DNA of 64,000 bases, from assembly GCA_963575745.1 (NCBI GenBank), contig CAUYUJ010015262.1, positions 77,021 to 141,020 on the forward strand. Direction: 5' to 3'. The DNA is from Prorocentrum cordatum. Lineage: Eukaryota; Sar; Dinophyceae; Prorocentrales; Prorocentraceae. The position numbers and the translations under genes were made by a program. Under the pieces are notes generated by a model. The model was given only the letters and a program-made list of their open reading frames with translations. It was not told where the DNA came from and ran no database searches. Numbering within the stretch: position 1 is the stretch's first letter; every line of letters begins with the position of its first letter. Of the stretch, positions 1 to 9,896 are shown piece by piece.

Positions 1-43
1 CGCCAGTTGAGTTTGCACGAGTGTTTACTGGAGCCTTTTTCTG

Positions 44-705
44 ATGCACAGCCTTCACCTCGGGGAGGGGACCTTGGCGAATCCAGGTCTCACCCTCCTC
101 AATTCAGTGCGGATTTCACCATTTGGCATATCAACATTCAGGGTTTTTTCTCGTCCCAGTCCGAGCTGGAAGCTCGTATTTCCTTGTTTCCTGCGGTTTG
201 ACCGGGCTTCAGTTCCGAGTTCACACGGATATACGTGCGTCTGTCGACGAGATCGCAACAGCAGCGGTGGTGGAGTTGCCGTTTTCGCGCTTGACCAGTA
301 TTGTTCGCTTCTTTCCCCCCTGGCTAATTCTGTTTCTGTCGAGTGCTGTGAGTTTGATTGCGGGCCCGTTTTGTTTTCCATGCAAAGTGTGTTTGCAGAG
401 ATGGGAACGCATTTATCTTCAGCCATGGGTATTTTTAATTGACGATTTTAACGTCCGAATCCCATTTGGTTTCGACATTCTAACAGACAAACTCCAGAGG
501 GAATCGAAGCTGCACGATTGTGTGTTTATCATGGTCTTGAACAAATCGTTCGCGAACCTACCAGAGAGCAATATTTAATTGATTTGATTTCAACAGATTT
601 GCACGAGTTTGCCGAAGTGTCAGTTCTACCGAGAATTGCTGATCATCGGTTGTCTCTTTGTCTCTCTTCTTTCCCTTTTTGTCTGTCTCTTTATGCACGA
701 GAATG
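44..705 (+). pseudogene. Decayed APE-type endonuclease of copy A
   Basis: The nicking endonuclease domain that precedes RT is visible only by switching frames. A segment GYTCVCRRDRNSSGGGVAVF near 230-290 matches GYTLIARRDRNGFRGGIVVF in copy D. DDFN near 441-452 stands where copy D has GDLN. EQYLIDLIST near 555-590 and ADHRLSL near 640-660 match the distal LLDLVIT and ADHRP motifs of D. At least two frameshifts separate these pieces, so no functional enzyme can be made. The alignment to copies B and D fixes the identity. Confidence 0.7.
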
Positions 706-1026
706 TGTTGGCAGTTTAATGCTTCGAATTTGAAGTGCGTCTCTCGTGAGCTCAATTGTAAAGAGGACCCGGATTTTGGAGCACAGTTTTTGACGGAGAA
801 CATTTTGAATGCTGCGGAGCGTCACGTTCGCAAAGTCTCTGTGCCGGTCCGGTGGAGCCATCCTTGGCTGACGCAGGAATGTTTCGACGCTGTAGCTCGT
901 AAAGCCGCGGCTGCAGATTTTCCAGAGTTTCCGCTTGCAGTGCAGCATAATTCTTTTAGGTTTTTTTAATTCGTATTGTAACAGAATTCGTTTGAAGCTT
1001 CGCTCTTTGCAGCGTGGTTCGAAAGC

Positions 1027-2820
1027 TTGGTGAAGGCTTTCAAACCAGTTGTTCGGCAAGACGGTCAATCGCCTGCTCTTCGCCGTGCCAATGGCGCGTG
1101 GGTCGTCAGAGCTGACGAGAAGGCAGATTTTTTCGCGAATTCGTTTGCTGATCGCTGGACTATCCCAGCTGTGGAGAGGAATTGTTTTTCTGACATTCCT
1201 CAGCGCCTTCCTGTGGAGCAGACTGACTTTTTCCCCGTCCGGGTGAGACAAGTCTTTAACGTGCTTACACAGCTCAAACGCGATTCCGCTACAGGGCCTG
1301 ACGAGATTCCTGTTCGCATTCTTGTCGCCTGTTCTGCCTCTCTCGCTTTGCCGCTTGCTATTTTGATTAGGTCTATCATTCGCACAGGCAGATGGCCGGA
1401 GCCTTGGCGTTTGCATCATATCTGTCCCCTCCACAAGCGGAGGTCTTTGCATGATCCTGTAAACTATCGTGGTATTCATCTTACTTCTCAGCTGTCCAAG
1501 TGCGCCGAACGTATTCTTCTTTCTTTCTTGTCTTCTCGTGTGTCCCGCTCCTTGTGTTTTGGTTCTTTTCAATTTGCGTATTGCCCTGGGCGCGGCGCCA
1601 GAGACGCGATTTCATATTTCTTGCTAACATGGCTTGGCCTTCTCGCAGAGGGAGCGCGGATCGGTTTGTACTGTTCCGACGTGTCCGGCGCCATTGACCG
1701 TGTGAATTCGGACCGCCTGCTCGCGAAGCTACGCGCTTGGGGTATCCCCCCGGCTCTGTGCGCAGTCTTTTCTAGCTGGCTGGAGGCCCGGAAGGCCCGC
1801 ATTACAGTTGGCGGAGCCTTCTCGCGTCTCATCTGCATGACCAACATGGTGTTTCAAGGGACCGTTTTGGGCCCGCCTTTTTGGAACATCTTTTTCGGTG
1901 ATGCCAGCGAAGCAATTGCCAGTTTACACTTTCAAGAAGTTGTTTATGCCGACGATCTCAACGCCTTCCGTCCTTTCCTCCCCTCCTCTTCTGACGACGA
2001 GATTTTTGCCACTATTGAGCAGTGCCAGTCGTGTCTGCACGAATGGGGCCGTGCCAGCGCTGTTGTGTTGGAAGCTTCGAAGGAGAGCCGGCACATTATT
2101 TCACGTAGCCGCCTTTCTGGTGGCAACTTTAAAATTCTCGGTGTATCTTTTGATTGCAAGCTTGTCATGTCAGATGCGGTATCTGAGTGTGTGCACGAAT
2201 GTGGTTGGCGACTTCAGGCCTTGCTTCGCTCGCGGCGCTACCACACTGTCGCCGAGCATGTTGTCTTATACAAAGCACACATTCTTTCGTTCATAGAATA
2301 CCGCACGCCAGCCTTCTCACACGCTTCGAATTCTGTATTGTTGCCGCTTGACCGTGTCCAGACTGGTTTTTTACGAACCCTGGGCATAACTGAGTACGAA
2401 GCTTTGCGCAACTTTAATCTTGCCCCACTTTCTGCCCGCAGAGATATAGCCAACTTGCGCCTTATTCACCGTACTGTACTCGGTTTCAGCCCTCCGTGCT
2501 TCGGTGCTTTTTTCTCCGTTGACTCCTCCCCTCCTCCTCCCCGCTCCCCTCGTCGCCACTTCCGTCACTTGCGAGACCCGTGTTCTCTCCGTGCCCCTGA
2601 CTACCTTGTGCGTTCCGCATTGGGTGGCACGAGAGTGTACAACCTTCTTCCTGACTCAATCATCTCCGCTGACAGTGTCAAATTGTTTCAGCGCCTTCTC
2701 TGTAAATTGCTTCGTGCCGATTCCGCCGTAAGGTCGTCTTGGCCACAGCTTTTCAGTTGGCGTGTGCCGATGGCTTCGCACAGCCTTCGTAATTATTTTT
2801 CTTGGCAGCCCGATGAATGA
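1027..2820 (+). CDS. Reverse transcriptase of LINE copy A (open frame, 5' part broken)
   Basis: A 597-codon open frame encodes an RT for target-primed reverse transcription. Visible motifs, in order: DPVNYRGIHLTSQLSK near residues 140-155; YCSDVSGAIDRV near 215-228 with the first catalytic Asp; FQGTVLGPPFWN near 275-287; and YADDLNAF near 306-314 with the catalytic DD pair. The thumb and C-terminal region ends SWQPDE. The same frame extends upstream (658-969, including HPWLTQECFDAV) but is cut by stops at about 967-981, so the N-terminal connection to the endonuclease is dead. The start at 1027 is only the first usable codon after those stops. It is probably not expressed as a functional protein. 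Confidence 0.8.
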   Translation: MVKAFKPVVRQDGQSPALRRANGAWVVRADEKADFFANSFADRWTIPAVERNCFSDIPQRLPVEQTDFFPVRVRQVFNVLTQLKRDSATGPDEIPVRILVACSASLALPLAILIRSIIRTGRWPEPWRLHHICPLHKRRSLHDPVNYRGIHLTSQLSKCAERILLSFLSSRVSRSLCFGSFQFAYCPGRGARDAISYFLLTWLGLLAEGARIGLYCSDVSGAIDRVNSDRLLAKLRAWGIPPALCAVFSSWLEARKARITVGGAFSRLICMTNMVFQGTVLGPPFWNIFFGDASEAIASLHFQEVVYADDLNAFRPFLPSSSDDEIFATIEQCQSCLHEWGRASAVVLEASKESRHIISRSRLSGGNFKILGVSFDCKLVMSDAVSECVHECGWRLQALLRSRRYHTVAEHVVLYKAHILSFIEYRTPAFSHASNSVLLPLDRVQTGFLRTLGITEYEALRNFNLAPLSARRDIANLRLIHRTVLGFSPPCFGAFFSVDSSPPPPRSPRRHFRHLRDPCSLRAPDYLVRSALGGTRVYNLLPDSIISADSVKLFQRLLCKLLRADSAVRSSWPQLFSWRVPMASHSLRNYFSWQPDE

Positions 2821-3301
2821 GTTGATCCCTCTCCTTTTTCTTCGTTCGCCTCTGTCTCTTTCCCCTTCTCGTCCTCTCGTCCCGTTCTCTTCTTCTCGTC
2901 TTCTTCCCTCTCTCCCTCTCTGCTTGCTGCTGTCGCTGCCGTCGTCCGCCGTCCTCCTCCTCTCCCTGGCTCCTCCCCCCGTGCGGGTTCTGAGCGGTGC
3001 TCGGTCCGCAGGCGTTTTCTCGCCGGGCGCGTCCGGCGCTTCTCGCTCCTTCTCCTCCTCGCTCTCCTCCTGTCTGCTTGCCTGCCCCTCCTTCCCCTTC
3101 CCTCCCTCCCTCGTTTGTTTCTGTCTTTGTCTTCTTCTTTCGTTTCCCCGTCCTCCCTCCGGCAGTGCGCCGCCCGCCGGCCTGCTTAGCTGGCTCCGGC
3201 GGCCGCCGTCCCGCCATCTATCTTGTCTTGTCCCTGAATTTTAATGTTTGAATTGCCGAATGGTGCCGTGGTGTACTGCAGAGGTCCGATAGAAAAAAAT
3301 A
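2821..3301 (+). other. 3'UTR of LINE copy A with conserved hairpin
   Basis: After the RT stop comes a CT-rich tract, then GTGCGGGTTCTGAGCGGTGC and GCGCGTCCGGCGC, then another CT-rich tract and a terminal CCGATAGAAAAAAA. CTGAGC-GGT-GCTCGG at 2990-3004 can fold as a 6-bp stem with a 3-nt loop. The same two blocks recur in copies C, D and E. In other LINEs, 3'UTR stem-loops can be recognised by the RT; that role here is inferred. Confidence 0.7.
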
Positions 3302-3309
3302 ATAATCAG

Positions 3310-3660
3310 AGTTTGTTTCCGGCTGGATGCGCCGGGTTCCCGTTTTCAAAGGGCGCGAAAGGTTTCATTTTGCGCGTTGGTCAGCCGTTTTCTTTCCGTT
3401 CTCCAGGCGGAGATAGCTTGCGCGTCAAGCCGGCCACGTCGCAGGTGAACCAGCACAGGAATTGGGTTGTGCGCAAAGCGAGCGATTTGATCAAAATTCG
3501 TGCTCTTGCAGAGGCGAGCGTTCGCATTGATTTTAAAGCACGGACTGTCTCTGTTGACCCTTCGATTGCGTTTGAGCAAGCCGACTTAAATGGTACGTCC
3601 CGCCGGCCGTTTTCCGAATCGAGCTTTTGGGGGACCGCACTGGGTTGTTTTTTTCGATAG
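3310..3660 (+). pseudogene. C-terminal part of LINE ORF1 protein, copy B
   Basis: This open segment lacks the N-terminal half of ORF1. It aligns with ORF1 of copy D. SLRVKPATSQVNQHRNWVVR with RKASDLI here matches SIKPAKSKVNLARDWALRKA in D, and the tail RIDFKARTVSVDP...FEQADLNG matches IEWQEMSVTVDG...FEQGAGDLEG. In dinoflagellate LINEs I recall this as the end of an RRM-like RNA-binding region followed by a basic helix; that assignment comes from memory. The 5' truncation at the junction with copy A removes the start codon. Confidence 0.6.
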
Positions 3661-3965
3661 CCTTGACTTCCCTCCTTGAATTCTCGCCCACTCCGAAGGA
3701 ATTTGTGCGCTCCCCGGGTTGACGCAGAGTTCGTCGTCGAGGGCCTCGGTTTGTTGAGGCGTTGCTTCGACGTGGTAATTTCCTGTTTCCTCCTTCTTTT
3801 TTTCCTCGGTCTTCCTTCCTCCTGCTGCTGCTGCTTCTCTCCCCCCGTTAGCTTCGGAGCGACAAATATTGATTTCAGAGTTCTTTGTTGTCTCAGAGTC
3901 AGCTGTTTCGCATCGCCCCCCAGGATGATGGCTGTGATGAATCTCAGCCGTTACCATCCTGAGAA

Positions 3966-4600
3966 TTGCACAATCTTACTGTTTTATCTTTAAGCGTTCA
4001 CGCACGGCACGTTGAGTTGTACGCATTTCTTGCCTCTCTTCCTCGTCTTCCCTCCCTCTTGTGTCTTACGGGAACTTGGCTTGATGTTTCCACCCTCGCT
4101 CCAGAGATTGCTGGATACGATTTTGTAGCACGCAGAGACAGAGATTCTTGCGGTGGCGGCGCCGCAGTGTCCGCATTGTCCCTTCTCTCTTCTTCCTGTT
4201 GTGAATTGGCACATTCAGAGCATGCAGAGCGCTTGTCGGTCTTAGTTCATTCTGAGGTAGGTCCTGTTTTACTTGGATGCTGGTATAGACGGCCTTGCTT
4301 CGGGGATGTCGAATCCATTCACTCTTTAACCGAGGAGTGGTTTCGTTTCGCAGCGCTGTGTATTGGCAGCGTTCTTGTTTGAGACATGAACGTGCATCGC
4401 AAGCGCTGGCTCCGGTTCAGTCATAGTGTCACTCCTGAAGGAACGGCACTTTGGCAGTGGTGCTGTAGACATGGTTTCTCTGAGTGCACGAAAGCACCAA
4501 CTCGAGGCGCGTATCTATTAGATCTCGTTTTGATTGACACGTCGGATTTAATAAGGGCTACTGTTTTAAGTGAGACAGAGCTGTTCTTATCAATATAAAT
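3966..4600 (+). pseudogene. APE-type endonuclease of copy B, one nonsense codon
   Basis: One frame runs 3966-4598 with a single internal TGA at 4381-4383. It shows TGTWLD, GYDFVARRDRDSCGGGAAV, CWYRRPCFGD, then VLV-stop-DMNVHRKRWLRFSHSVTPEG, then AYLLDLVLIDTSDL. Copy D has VIVGDLNVH at the same place, so the TGA replaces the Gly codon of the catalytic GDxN motif. The distal SDH-like motif (ADHRP in D) is lost to a frameshift after LSE near 4575. The gap at 3661-3965 holds no gene; part of it (near 3725-3760) resembles the ORF1-endonuclease spacer of copy D. Confidence 0.75.
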
Positions 4601-4690
4601 TTGCCTGTTTTGCACTTCGAGGTCTCTCGTCGCGAGCGGGCAACTGGCGATTGTTTAATGAGTCATTGAATTCTCACGATTGGCAGTGGA

Positions 4691-6763
4691 TTGATAATTC
4701 GCACCCTGACAGTCGTGCCCTGTCTCACCACTATTGTCAAAGGATTTATGCGTTTCATTCCAAGATCTTTCGCTGAGCATCAGGTTGCCCATCCCTGGGT
4801 AGATCCAGATTGCTTAGAACATGTACGACGCAAGCGTGACGCAGCAGGTACCGATAGATTTCCGCGCGCTGCTGTCGACTGCAGTCGTGCGTTTTTCTCG
4901 GCTTACAATCGTTTCACAAATCGCACTCGTTGCCGGTTGCGCCGGCTACGGCGCGGCAGCAAGAAATGGTGGAAGCTGTCGCATACTTTGATGTCGCACG
5001 TACATAAGCAATCCTCTTCTCCCTTGCGTCAGTCCAGCGGGCGCTGGGCCATTCGAGCTAGGGAGAAAGCATCATTTTTTGCTAGGTCCTTCCAATCTAA
5101 GTGGTCCCTGCCTGCCGCCGCCTTGAACGAATTCACGGACTGCTCTTCGATTTTATTATCTCGTGACCACTGTCCGTGTGTAATTCGCCGACGTGCAGCT
5201 TTCAATACTTTGAAGTTGCTCCGTCCCGACTCCGGTACCGGGCCGGATCTGCTGCCAGCGCGAGTCTTGAAGGAGTGTGCTCAGTCTCTCGCCGTTCCGG
5301 TTTCTAAGCTGGCGCGGTTGATTTTACGCACTGGCGTCTGGCCGCTTGCCTGGAGAGAGCATTGGGTGCATCCCTTACACAAACGTCGTGCTCTGAGCAA
5401 CCCAGACAATTACCGCGGAATTCAACTAACCGCTCAATTATCTAAGGTTCTTGAGCGAATGTTCGCCGCCAGCTTCGTTCCTAGGTTAGAGTGTCTTGGT
5501 GCTTATGGGTCTAATCAATTTGCGTATTGCAAAGACAAGGGCGCTAGAGACGCGATCCTTTATTTTATTATTCGTTGGCTCCCGGCTATGGCCCGCGGCC
5601 GTCGTATAATATTATACTGTTCAGATGTCGCCGCTGCTTTTGACAGGGTGGACAAGGAGAGGCTGGTTTTGAAGCTCCGGTCGTTCTCTGTTAATGGTGA
5701 TGTTGTTCGCGTGCTGGCGAGTTGGCTTGAATCCCGCACTGCGCGAGTCGTCGTCCAGGGCGCCATTTCTGACCCTGTGCCAATGGACAACATGGTCTAT
5801 CAGGGCACGGTGCTCGGCCCGATTCTGTGGAATGTATACTATGGTGACTCTTGCATGGCAGTGCGTGCGTGTGGTTTCGAGGAAGTCATCTTCGCTGACG
5901 ACCTCAACGCTTTTAAAGAAATTGATAACTCGATTTCAGACGAGCAGGCTATGTCGTGGGCTCGCGAATGCCAGTCGTCCCTGCATAGGTGGGGCGCCGC
6001 CAACAGGGTGGTTTTCGACCCTGGCAAGGAGAGTTTCCACATCGTTTCGCGCAGTCGTCCGGCGGGGGCCTCGTTTAAAGTGCTTGGCGTACGTCTTGAC
6101 ACTCGCCTTCTGATGCACGACGCCATTGCTGAATGCGTGCGCGAATGTGGTTGGCGCGTCCAGAAGCGGCTCCGCGGTCGTCGTTTTCACAGCACTGACG
6201 AGTTACTAATGTTGTTTAAGGCGCACATCTTGTCTTACATCGAATACAGAGCAGCGGCCGTTCATTTCGCATCAAATTCGGCCTTGGCGCCTCTCGACGC
6301 TGTGCTTTCTCGGTTCTTAGGAGCAATTCCGATTTCAGATAGCGACGCTCTGTTCCATCACGCCTTGGCTCCGCTCAGTACACGCCGCGACATGGCGATG
6401 CTAGGTGTCATCCACCGTGCCGTTTTGCAAAAAGGTCCTCCCCTTCTTCGCTCTTTCTTTCGCTTGGACTCCTCCTCTTCTCGGCGTCCTGGCTCCCGCC
6501 ACTGCCGCCACCTCCTCGTTCCTTGCCACTTTCAGGATCCAGATTACGTGCTCCACTCCGTGCTCGGCTCTGTTCGAATTTATAATCTATTACCAGACAG
6601 CGTGGCGCGGGCTTCGTCGGTGAAACAGTTTCAATCGCGCCTTCAAAGCTTGCTCTGCACATGCGTGACCTCTCGCAGCACGGCCGCCTGGCGATGTCTG
6701 CTCAGTCCTCGTGTCGGCTTGGCGTCTCACCCTCTCCGGCTCTTCCGGGATTGGCGGCCGTAG
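4691..6763 (+). CDS. Reverse transcriptase of LINE copy B, intact frame
   Basis: A 690-codon open frame covers the whole RT. HPWVDPDCLEHVRRKRD near residues 36-52 is the linker after the endonuclease. NPDNYRGIQLTAQLSK is near 236-252, YCSDVAAAFDRV near 309-321 (first catalytic Asp), YQGTVLGPILWN near 369-381, FADDLNAF near 400-408 (catalytic DD) and LLPDSVARASSVKQF in the C-terminal region. No stop or frameshift interrupts it. It is joined to its endonuclease only through a frameshift near 4700-4760, so the first roughly 30 residues are not native. Intact catalytic residues suggest a young copy or recent selection on RT. Confidence 0.85.
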   Translation: MIIRTLTVVPCLTTIVKGFMRFIPRSFAEHQVAHPWVDPDCLEHVRRKRDAAGTDRFPRAAVDCSRAFFSAYNRFTNRTRCRLRRLRRGSKKWWKLSHTLMSHVHKQSSSPLRQSSGRWAIRAREKASFFARSFQSKWSLPAAALNEFTDCSSILLSRDHCPCVIRRRAAFNTLKLLRPDSGTGPDLLPARVLKECAQSLAVPVSKLARLILRTGVWPLAWREHWVHPLHKRRALSNPDNYRGIQLTAQLSKVLERMFAASFVPRLECLGAYGSNQFAYCKDKGARDAILYFIIRWLPAMARGRRIILYCSDVAAAFDRVDKERLVLKLRSFSVNGDVVRVLASWLESRTARVVVQGAISDPVPMDNMVYQGTVLGPILWNVYYGDSCMAVRACGFEEVIFADDLNAFKEIDNSISDEQAMSWARECQSSLHRWGAANRVVFDPGKESFHIVSRSRPAGASFKVLGVRLDTRLLMHDAIAECVRECGWRVQKRLRGRRFHSTDELLMLFKAHILSYIEYRAAAVHFASNSALAPLDAVLSRFLGAIPISDSDALFHHALAPLSTRRDMAMLGVIHRAVLQKGPPLLRSFFRLDSSSSRRPGSRHCRHLLVPCHFQDPDYVLHSVLGSVRIYNLLPDSVARASSVKQFQSRLQSLLCTCVTSRSTAAWRCLLSPRVGLASHPLRLFRDWRP

Positions 6764-7369
6764 CAGCTGTCTTGCTGCGCTCGCTGCTTCTTGTTCCCTT
6801 CCCTTGCCTCGCTTCTCTCTCCCTCTCCCTTCCCTTTCCCCCCCCTCCCTCCCCTTCCTCCCCCCCCTCCCCTCTCTTCTCCCTCCCTCGTCTGTCTGCT
6901 GCTGGTCGTGTCGTTCCGCCGTCTTCCGCCCTCCTCCTCTCTCTTCCCCTGGCCGCTCGGTGGGGGCCGCCGGGTGCGCGCGTCGCGCGTCGCCGCTCGG
7001 AGCGTGGCTCCTTCCCCTCCTCCTTCTCGCCCGCTCCTCCCCTCCTGCTGCTGCCATCGCCCGTCCCTCCTCCCTCTCTCTTCCCCTCCCTTCTCTCCTC
7101 CCCTCCCTCCCCCTTCCCTTCCCCGCTCTCTTCTTCTTCTCTTCCGTACTGTTCGGCAGTGCTTTGCTCGGATGCCGGCTCCTGGTGGCCGGGGCGGCCT
7201 TTCAAGTGCGGAACCTACGGTTGAAAATCGTTGTTCCGTTTTCCTCAGTTTGCCCTTTCTCCTCCTTCCTCCTGTCCGGCAACGATGCCATAACTCTACA
7301 GCGTGCTCGTCTTGTTTCACTGTGGTGAGAATGTTGAATCGCGGGGCAGTGTATAAAAAAAGAAAAAAA
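6764..7369 (+). other. 3'UTR of LINE copy B
   Basis: CT-rich low-complexity sequence (6800-7145) surrounds a GC block. It lacks the CTGAGCGGTGCTCGG hairpin of A, C, D and E. It has CGCT-CGG-AGCG near 6993-7003, which could form a different short stem. The end (TTTCACTGTGGTGAGA... followed by A-rich GTATAAAAAAAGAAAAAAAG) resembles the end of copy D. Long proline- or serine-rich frames here are translations of the CT repeat and are not genes. Confidence 0.6.
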
Positions 7370-7904
7370 GAGGTAATAGTTTCAAGAGTACATCAGAAGA
7401 GAATGTCATGCGGTAATCGTGTTTTTTTTGGTATGTTGGTTGTCGAGGAGTTCGAAAAATGTAAAGCGAAGAGATCTAGCCGCATATTTCAACTTTTCGG
7501 AGCTGAGCGCAGAGTCAATGGTTTAATAGCGAGAAGAGAGCGCGAGACGCAGTACTATCTCAAGTTTTTTGTTTGTTTTTTTTTGGTTGTTATCTTATTT
7601 TCCTAGTTCTGTGCGCGAGTGACCATTCGAGGCAGTTTTTTGCCGAGTATAGTTTTCAGAGTTTGTTTGGGTTTTTTTTTCCCGGATTAAGTTTTTTTAA
7701 TGCGACGACGGATTTCAAATCAATTAATACAGCCAAAAGTTGTGTATCGTTGAAGCGGAATGTATCGTCGGCGATCGTAGGGTGGAAAAACGGAATTGTT
7801 TGCCGATTGTTTTGCGGTTAAATGGAGCTTTCCAGCAGCCGGTCGAGAATAAATGAAGTGATTTGTCGACCGCCTTTGCTGTTTTTTGCCTTGGTTTTTT
7901 GCTT
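7370..7904. other. No gene seen between copies B and C
   Basis: This stretch is AT-richer than the LINE copies, with many short T runs. I see no coding motif. Short open frames are not supported by any family similarity. Confidence 0.5.
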
Positions 7905-9245
7905 TTGCGATTGCAAGAAGCCGCCTGGCATTGTCTCAAACAGTTTCAGCAAACCAGCGACACATGCAGTTTTGAAGTGCTGTTCAAAGGCATTATCAGT
8001 TTGTTCAATCAAATTTACACGGTGCATCGCCGATACTGGCGGATGCGAATTTTTCGGATTTTCCCAATTCAGAAACGCGGGGCGCTATTTGACCCAGAGA
8101 GGTATCCAATAGCACAGATGTCCACTCGCGTCGCATGTCGTTCCACGTTTGGAAAGCGTCGGAGCCTTCGGGGACGCGACGCCAGATACGCAGTCTTGTG
8201 CGTGACGTTCCTGGCGCCGTGTGGCTGTGTATTGTCAGACGTGGCGGGCGATCGAGTCGATGCGCAGCGCTTGCTGCAGAATTTACGTGGATGCGAGCCG
8301 CTTGTGCGTTGTTATTTTTAGCTGGTTCGAAGCATTGCTCGTGTAGCTCAATGCGCGATATGGTCTACCAGGGTGCAGTTTGGGCCTGTCATTTGGAATT
8401 TGTTTTTCTCTGGCGCCTGCATGGGAATCCGTGCGAGCAGTTTGAGGAGATATTGTTTGCTGACGACCTTGACGCATTCGAGGAGTTGGAGACTGCCGTG
8501 GACGCCACGGCCCTCGAGCGCACGAGCGCCTCCAACGTTCTGTACACGTTGGGAAGCCGCGAATCGTGTCGTTTTCGACCCGTCGAAAGAAAGCGCGCAC
8601 GTTCTGTCGAGACGAACTCCCGTATGCTCAAAGTTTCTCGGCGTCCGTTTTGACAAAGACCTACTAATGGACGAGGCCATCAGCGAGTGTGCCAGCAAGT
8701 TGGCGTATCCATTCATTTTGCGTTCTCGCCGGTGTCACGCAGTCAGCGAATTAGTTGGGCTGTACAAAGCACACGTCCTCAGCTACATAAAGTACGGCAC
8801 CCCGGCGGTCGCATTCTTCCTCCGTTTTCCTCCTTGACGCGTTATATACACGCTTCCTGAGGTCCCTGCAGATCTCGGAGCGACGGAGTCTAGTATTTTA
8901 TTTTAGCTCCACTGTCTGTCCGTCGTAACTTCGCCATGCTTGGCGTCGTACACCGCAGTTCGCTCGGTCTCGGCCCTCCTCAGCTCCATCGTTTTTTTCG
9001 CCCCGCTCCTCCCCCCCCCTCCTTCGTGCTTCACCGCTTGCACCGGGAAGAGCCATGTTTCCAGCCGCCAGATGTCTTGCTGCACTCCGCAGTGGGAATG
9101 ACCCGAAATTACAATCTACTGCCCGACAGCGTGGTGGCTTCCACCAGTTTGCTGTTGCGCGATTATGCGCCACATCGGAGGACTGGCGCCTGCTTTTCTC
9201 ACCATCCACTGCGGCAGTGCCGAGTCTGGTGCCCTCCGCGTGGGT
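7905..9245 (+). pseudogene. Reverse transcriptase remnant of copy C
   Basis: The protein is recoverable only by changing frames. FPIQKRGALFDPERYPIAQM near 8063-8122 matches HPLHKRRALSNPDNYRGIQL in B. LSDVAGDRVDAQRLLQNLR near 8235-8290 is the first catalytic block, with the motif Phe lost. MVYQGAVW near 8358, FADDLDAFEE near 8455-8485 with the DD pair, ANRVVFDPSKESAHVLSRRT near 8550-8610, and KAHVLSYIKYGTPAV near 8765-8810 follow. MLGVVHRSSLGLGPPQ and NYNLLPDSVV lie near 8937-9140. At least five frameshifts or deletions occur. Confidence 0.75.
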
Positions 9246-9655
9246 AGCGTTCCTCCTCCTCCCTTCCCTCCCTCCCTCCCTCCCTCCCTCTCGTCCTCCC
9301 TTCCTTGTGTGCTGCTGTCGTTGCTGTCGTCCGCCGCCCTCCTCCTCTCTTGGTCTCTTCCCCCCAGTGTGGTTTCTGAGCGGTGCTCGGTCCACAGGCG
9401 ATTCTCGCGCTGCGCGTCCGGCGCATTTCCCCGCTCCTTCTCCTCCTCGCTCCCTCTTTGCTGCTTGCTTGCTCCCCTTCGTTCTCTTCCGTTTTCTTTC
9501 CTTCCCCTTCCCCCTCTTCTTCTCCCAAGCCTTCCCTGATACGCCGTGCTTATGGCGCTGTCGAGTTTGGCTGTACTTTTTAAACCCGATCCTCCTTTCC
9601 GGAGTTGACTGAAAATTGTTGCTGTTCAGAGGTCGTTCAGAAAGAAAAGAATGCC
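7905..9655 (+). mobile_element. LINE-like retrotransposon, copy C (5' truncated, heavily decayed)
   Basis: Only the RT and the 3'UTR remain. The 3'UTR has a CT-rich tract (9250-9300), the hairpin CTGAGCGGTGCTCGG at 9376-9390, GCGCGTCCGGCGC just after it, another CT-rich tract and an A-containing end near 9635-9655. Its relation to B and D is clear from RT fragments. The number of frame changes makes it the oldest-looking copy in the cluster. Confidence 0.75.
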
Positions 9656-9836
9656 TTGAAGAAAACATGTGTACAGACGAGATTGATGTTTCGTCGTGTT
9701 GTTTTTATGGTTTGTGGAGAATTTGCATATTCGGTCAGATTTAGAGGTTTGTTGCGTACCATATATTATGATATAGATCCCATCTCGATCAGTCTATTCA
9801 ATTGGCCTGCGCGTTTTTCTAAGGTGTCTGAATCGT

Positions 9837-9896
<60 letters not shown>

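Larger units (their letters stand above)
1..3301 (+). mobile_element. LINE-like non-LTR retrotransposon, copy A (cut by window start)
   Basis: This copy runs from a decayed endonuclease through an RT frame to a CT-rich 3'UTR and a short A tract near 3293-3299. ORF1 is missing, presumably lost to the window edge or to 5' truncation. Copy E at 15932-18801 is its close relative: both encode the same RT C-terminus (ending SWQPDE) and share a nearly identical last 60 bases. Copy B begins directly after the A tract, so A and B are adjacent in the same orientation. The family resembles dinoflagellate LINEs with APE endonuclease and RT; this is recognition from memory, not a search. Confidence 0.85.
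3302..7369 (+). mobile_element. LINE-like non-LTR retrotransposon, copy B (5' truncated)
   Basis: This copy starts immediately after the A tract of copy A, inside ORF1, and continues through endonuclease and RT to an A-rich end (7352-7369). The order ORF1 C-terminus, spacer, endonuclease, RT, CT-rich 3'UTR is the same as in copy D. Its RT is only moderately similar to copy A, so it is a different subfamily. It has the best-preserved RT of the cluster, but the endonuclease carries a nonsense codon and a frameshift. Confidence 0.85.

Noticed and set aside
691-1572. 293-codon minus-strand frame
   Set aside because: It is antisense to the RT of copy A, where plus-strand motifs continue in order.
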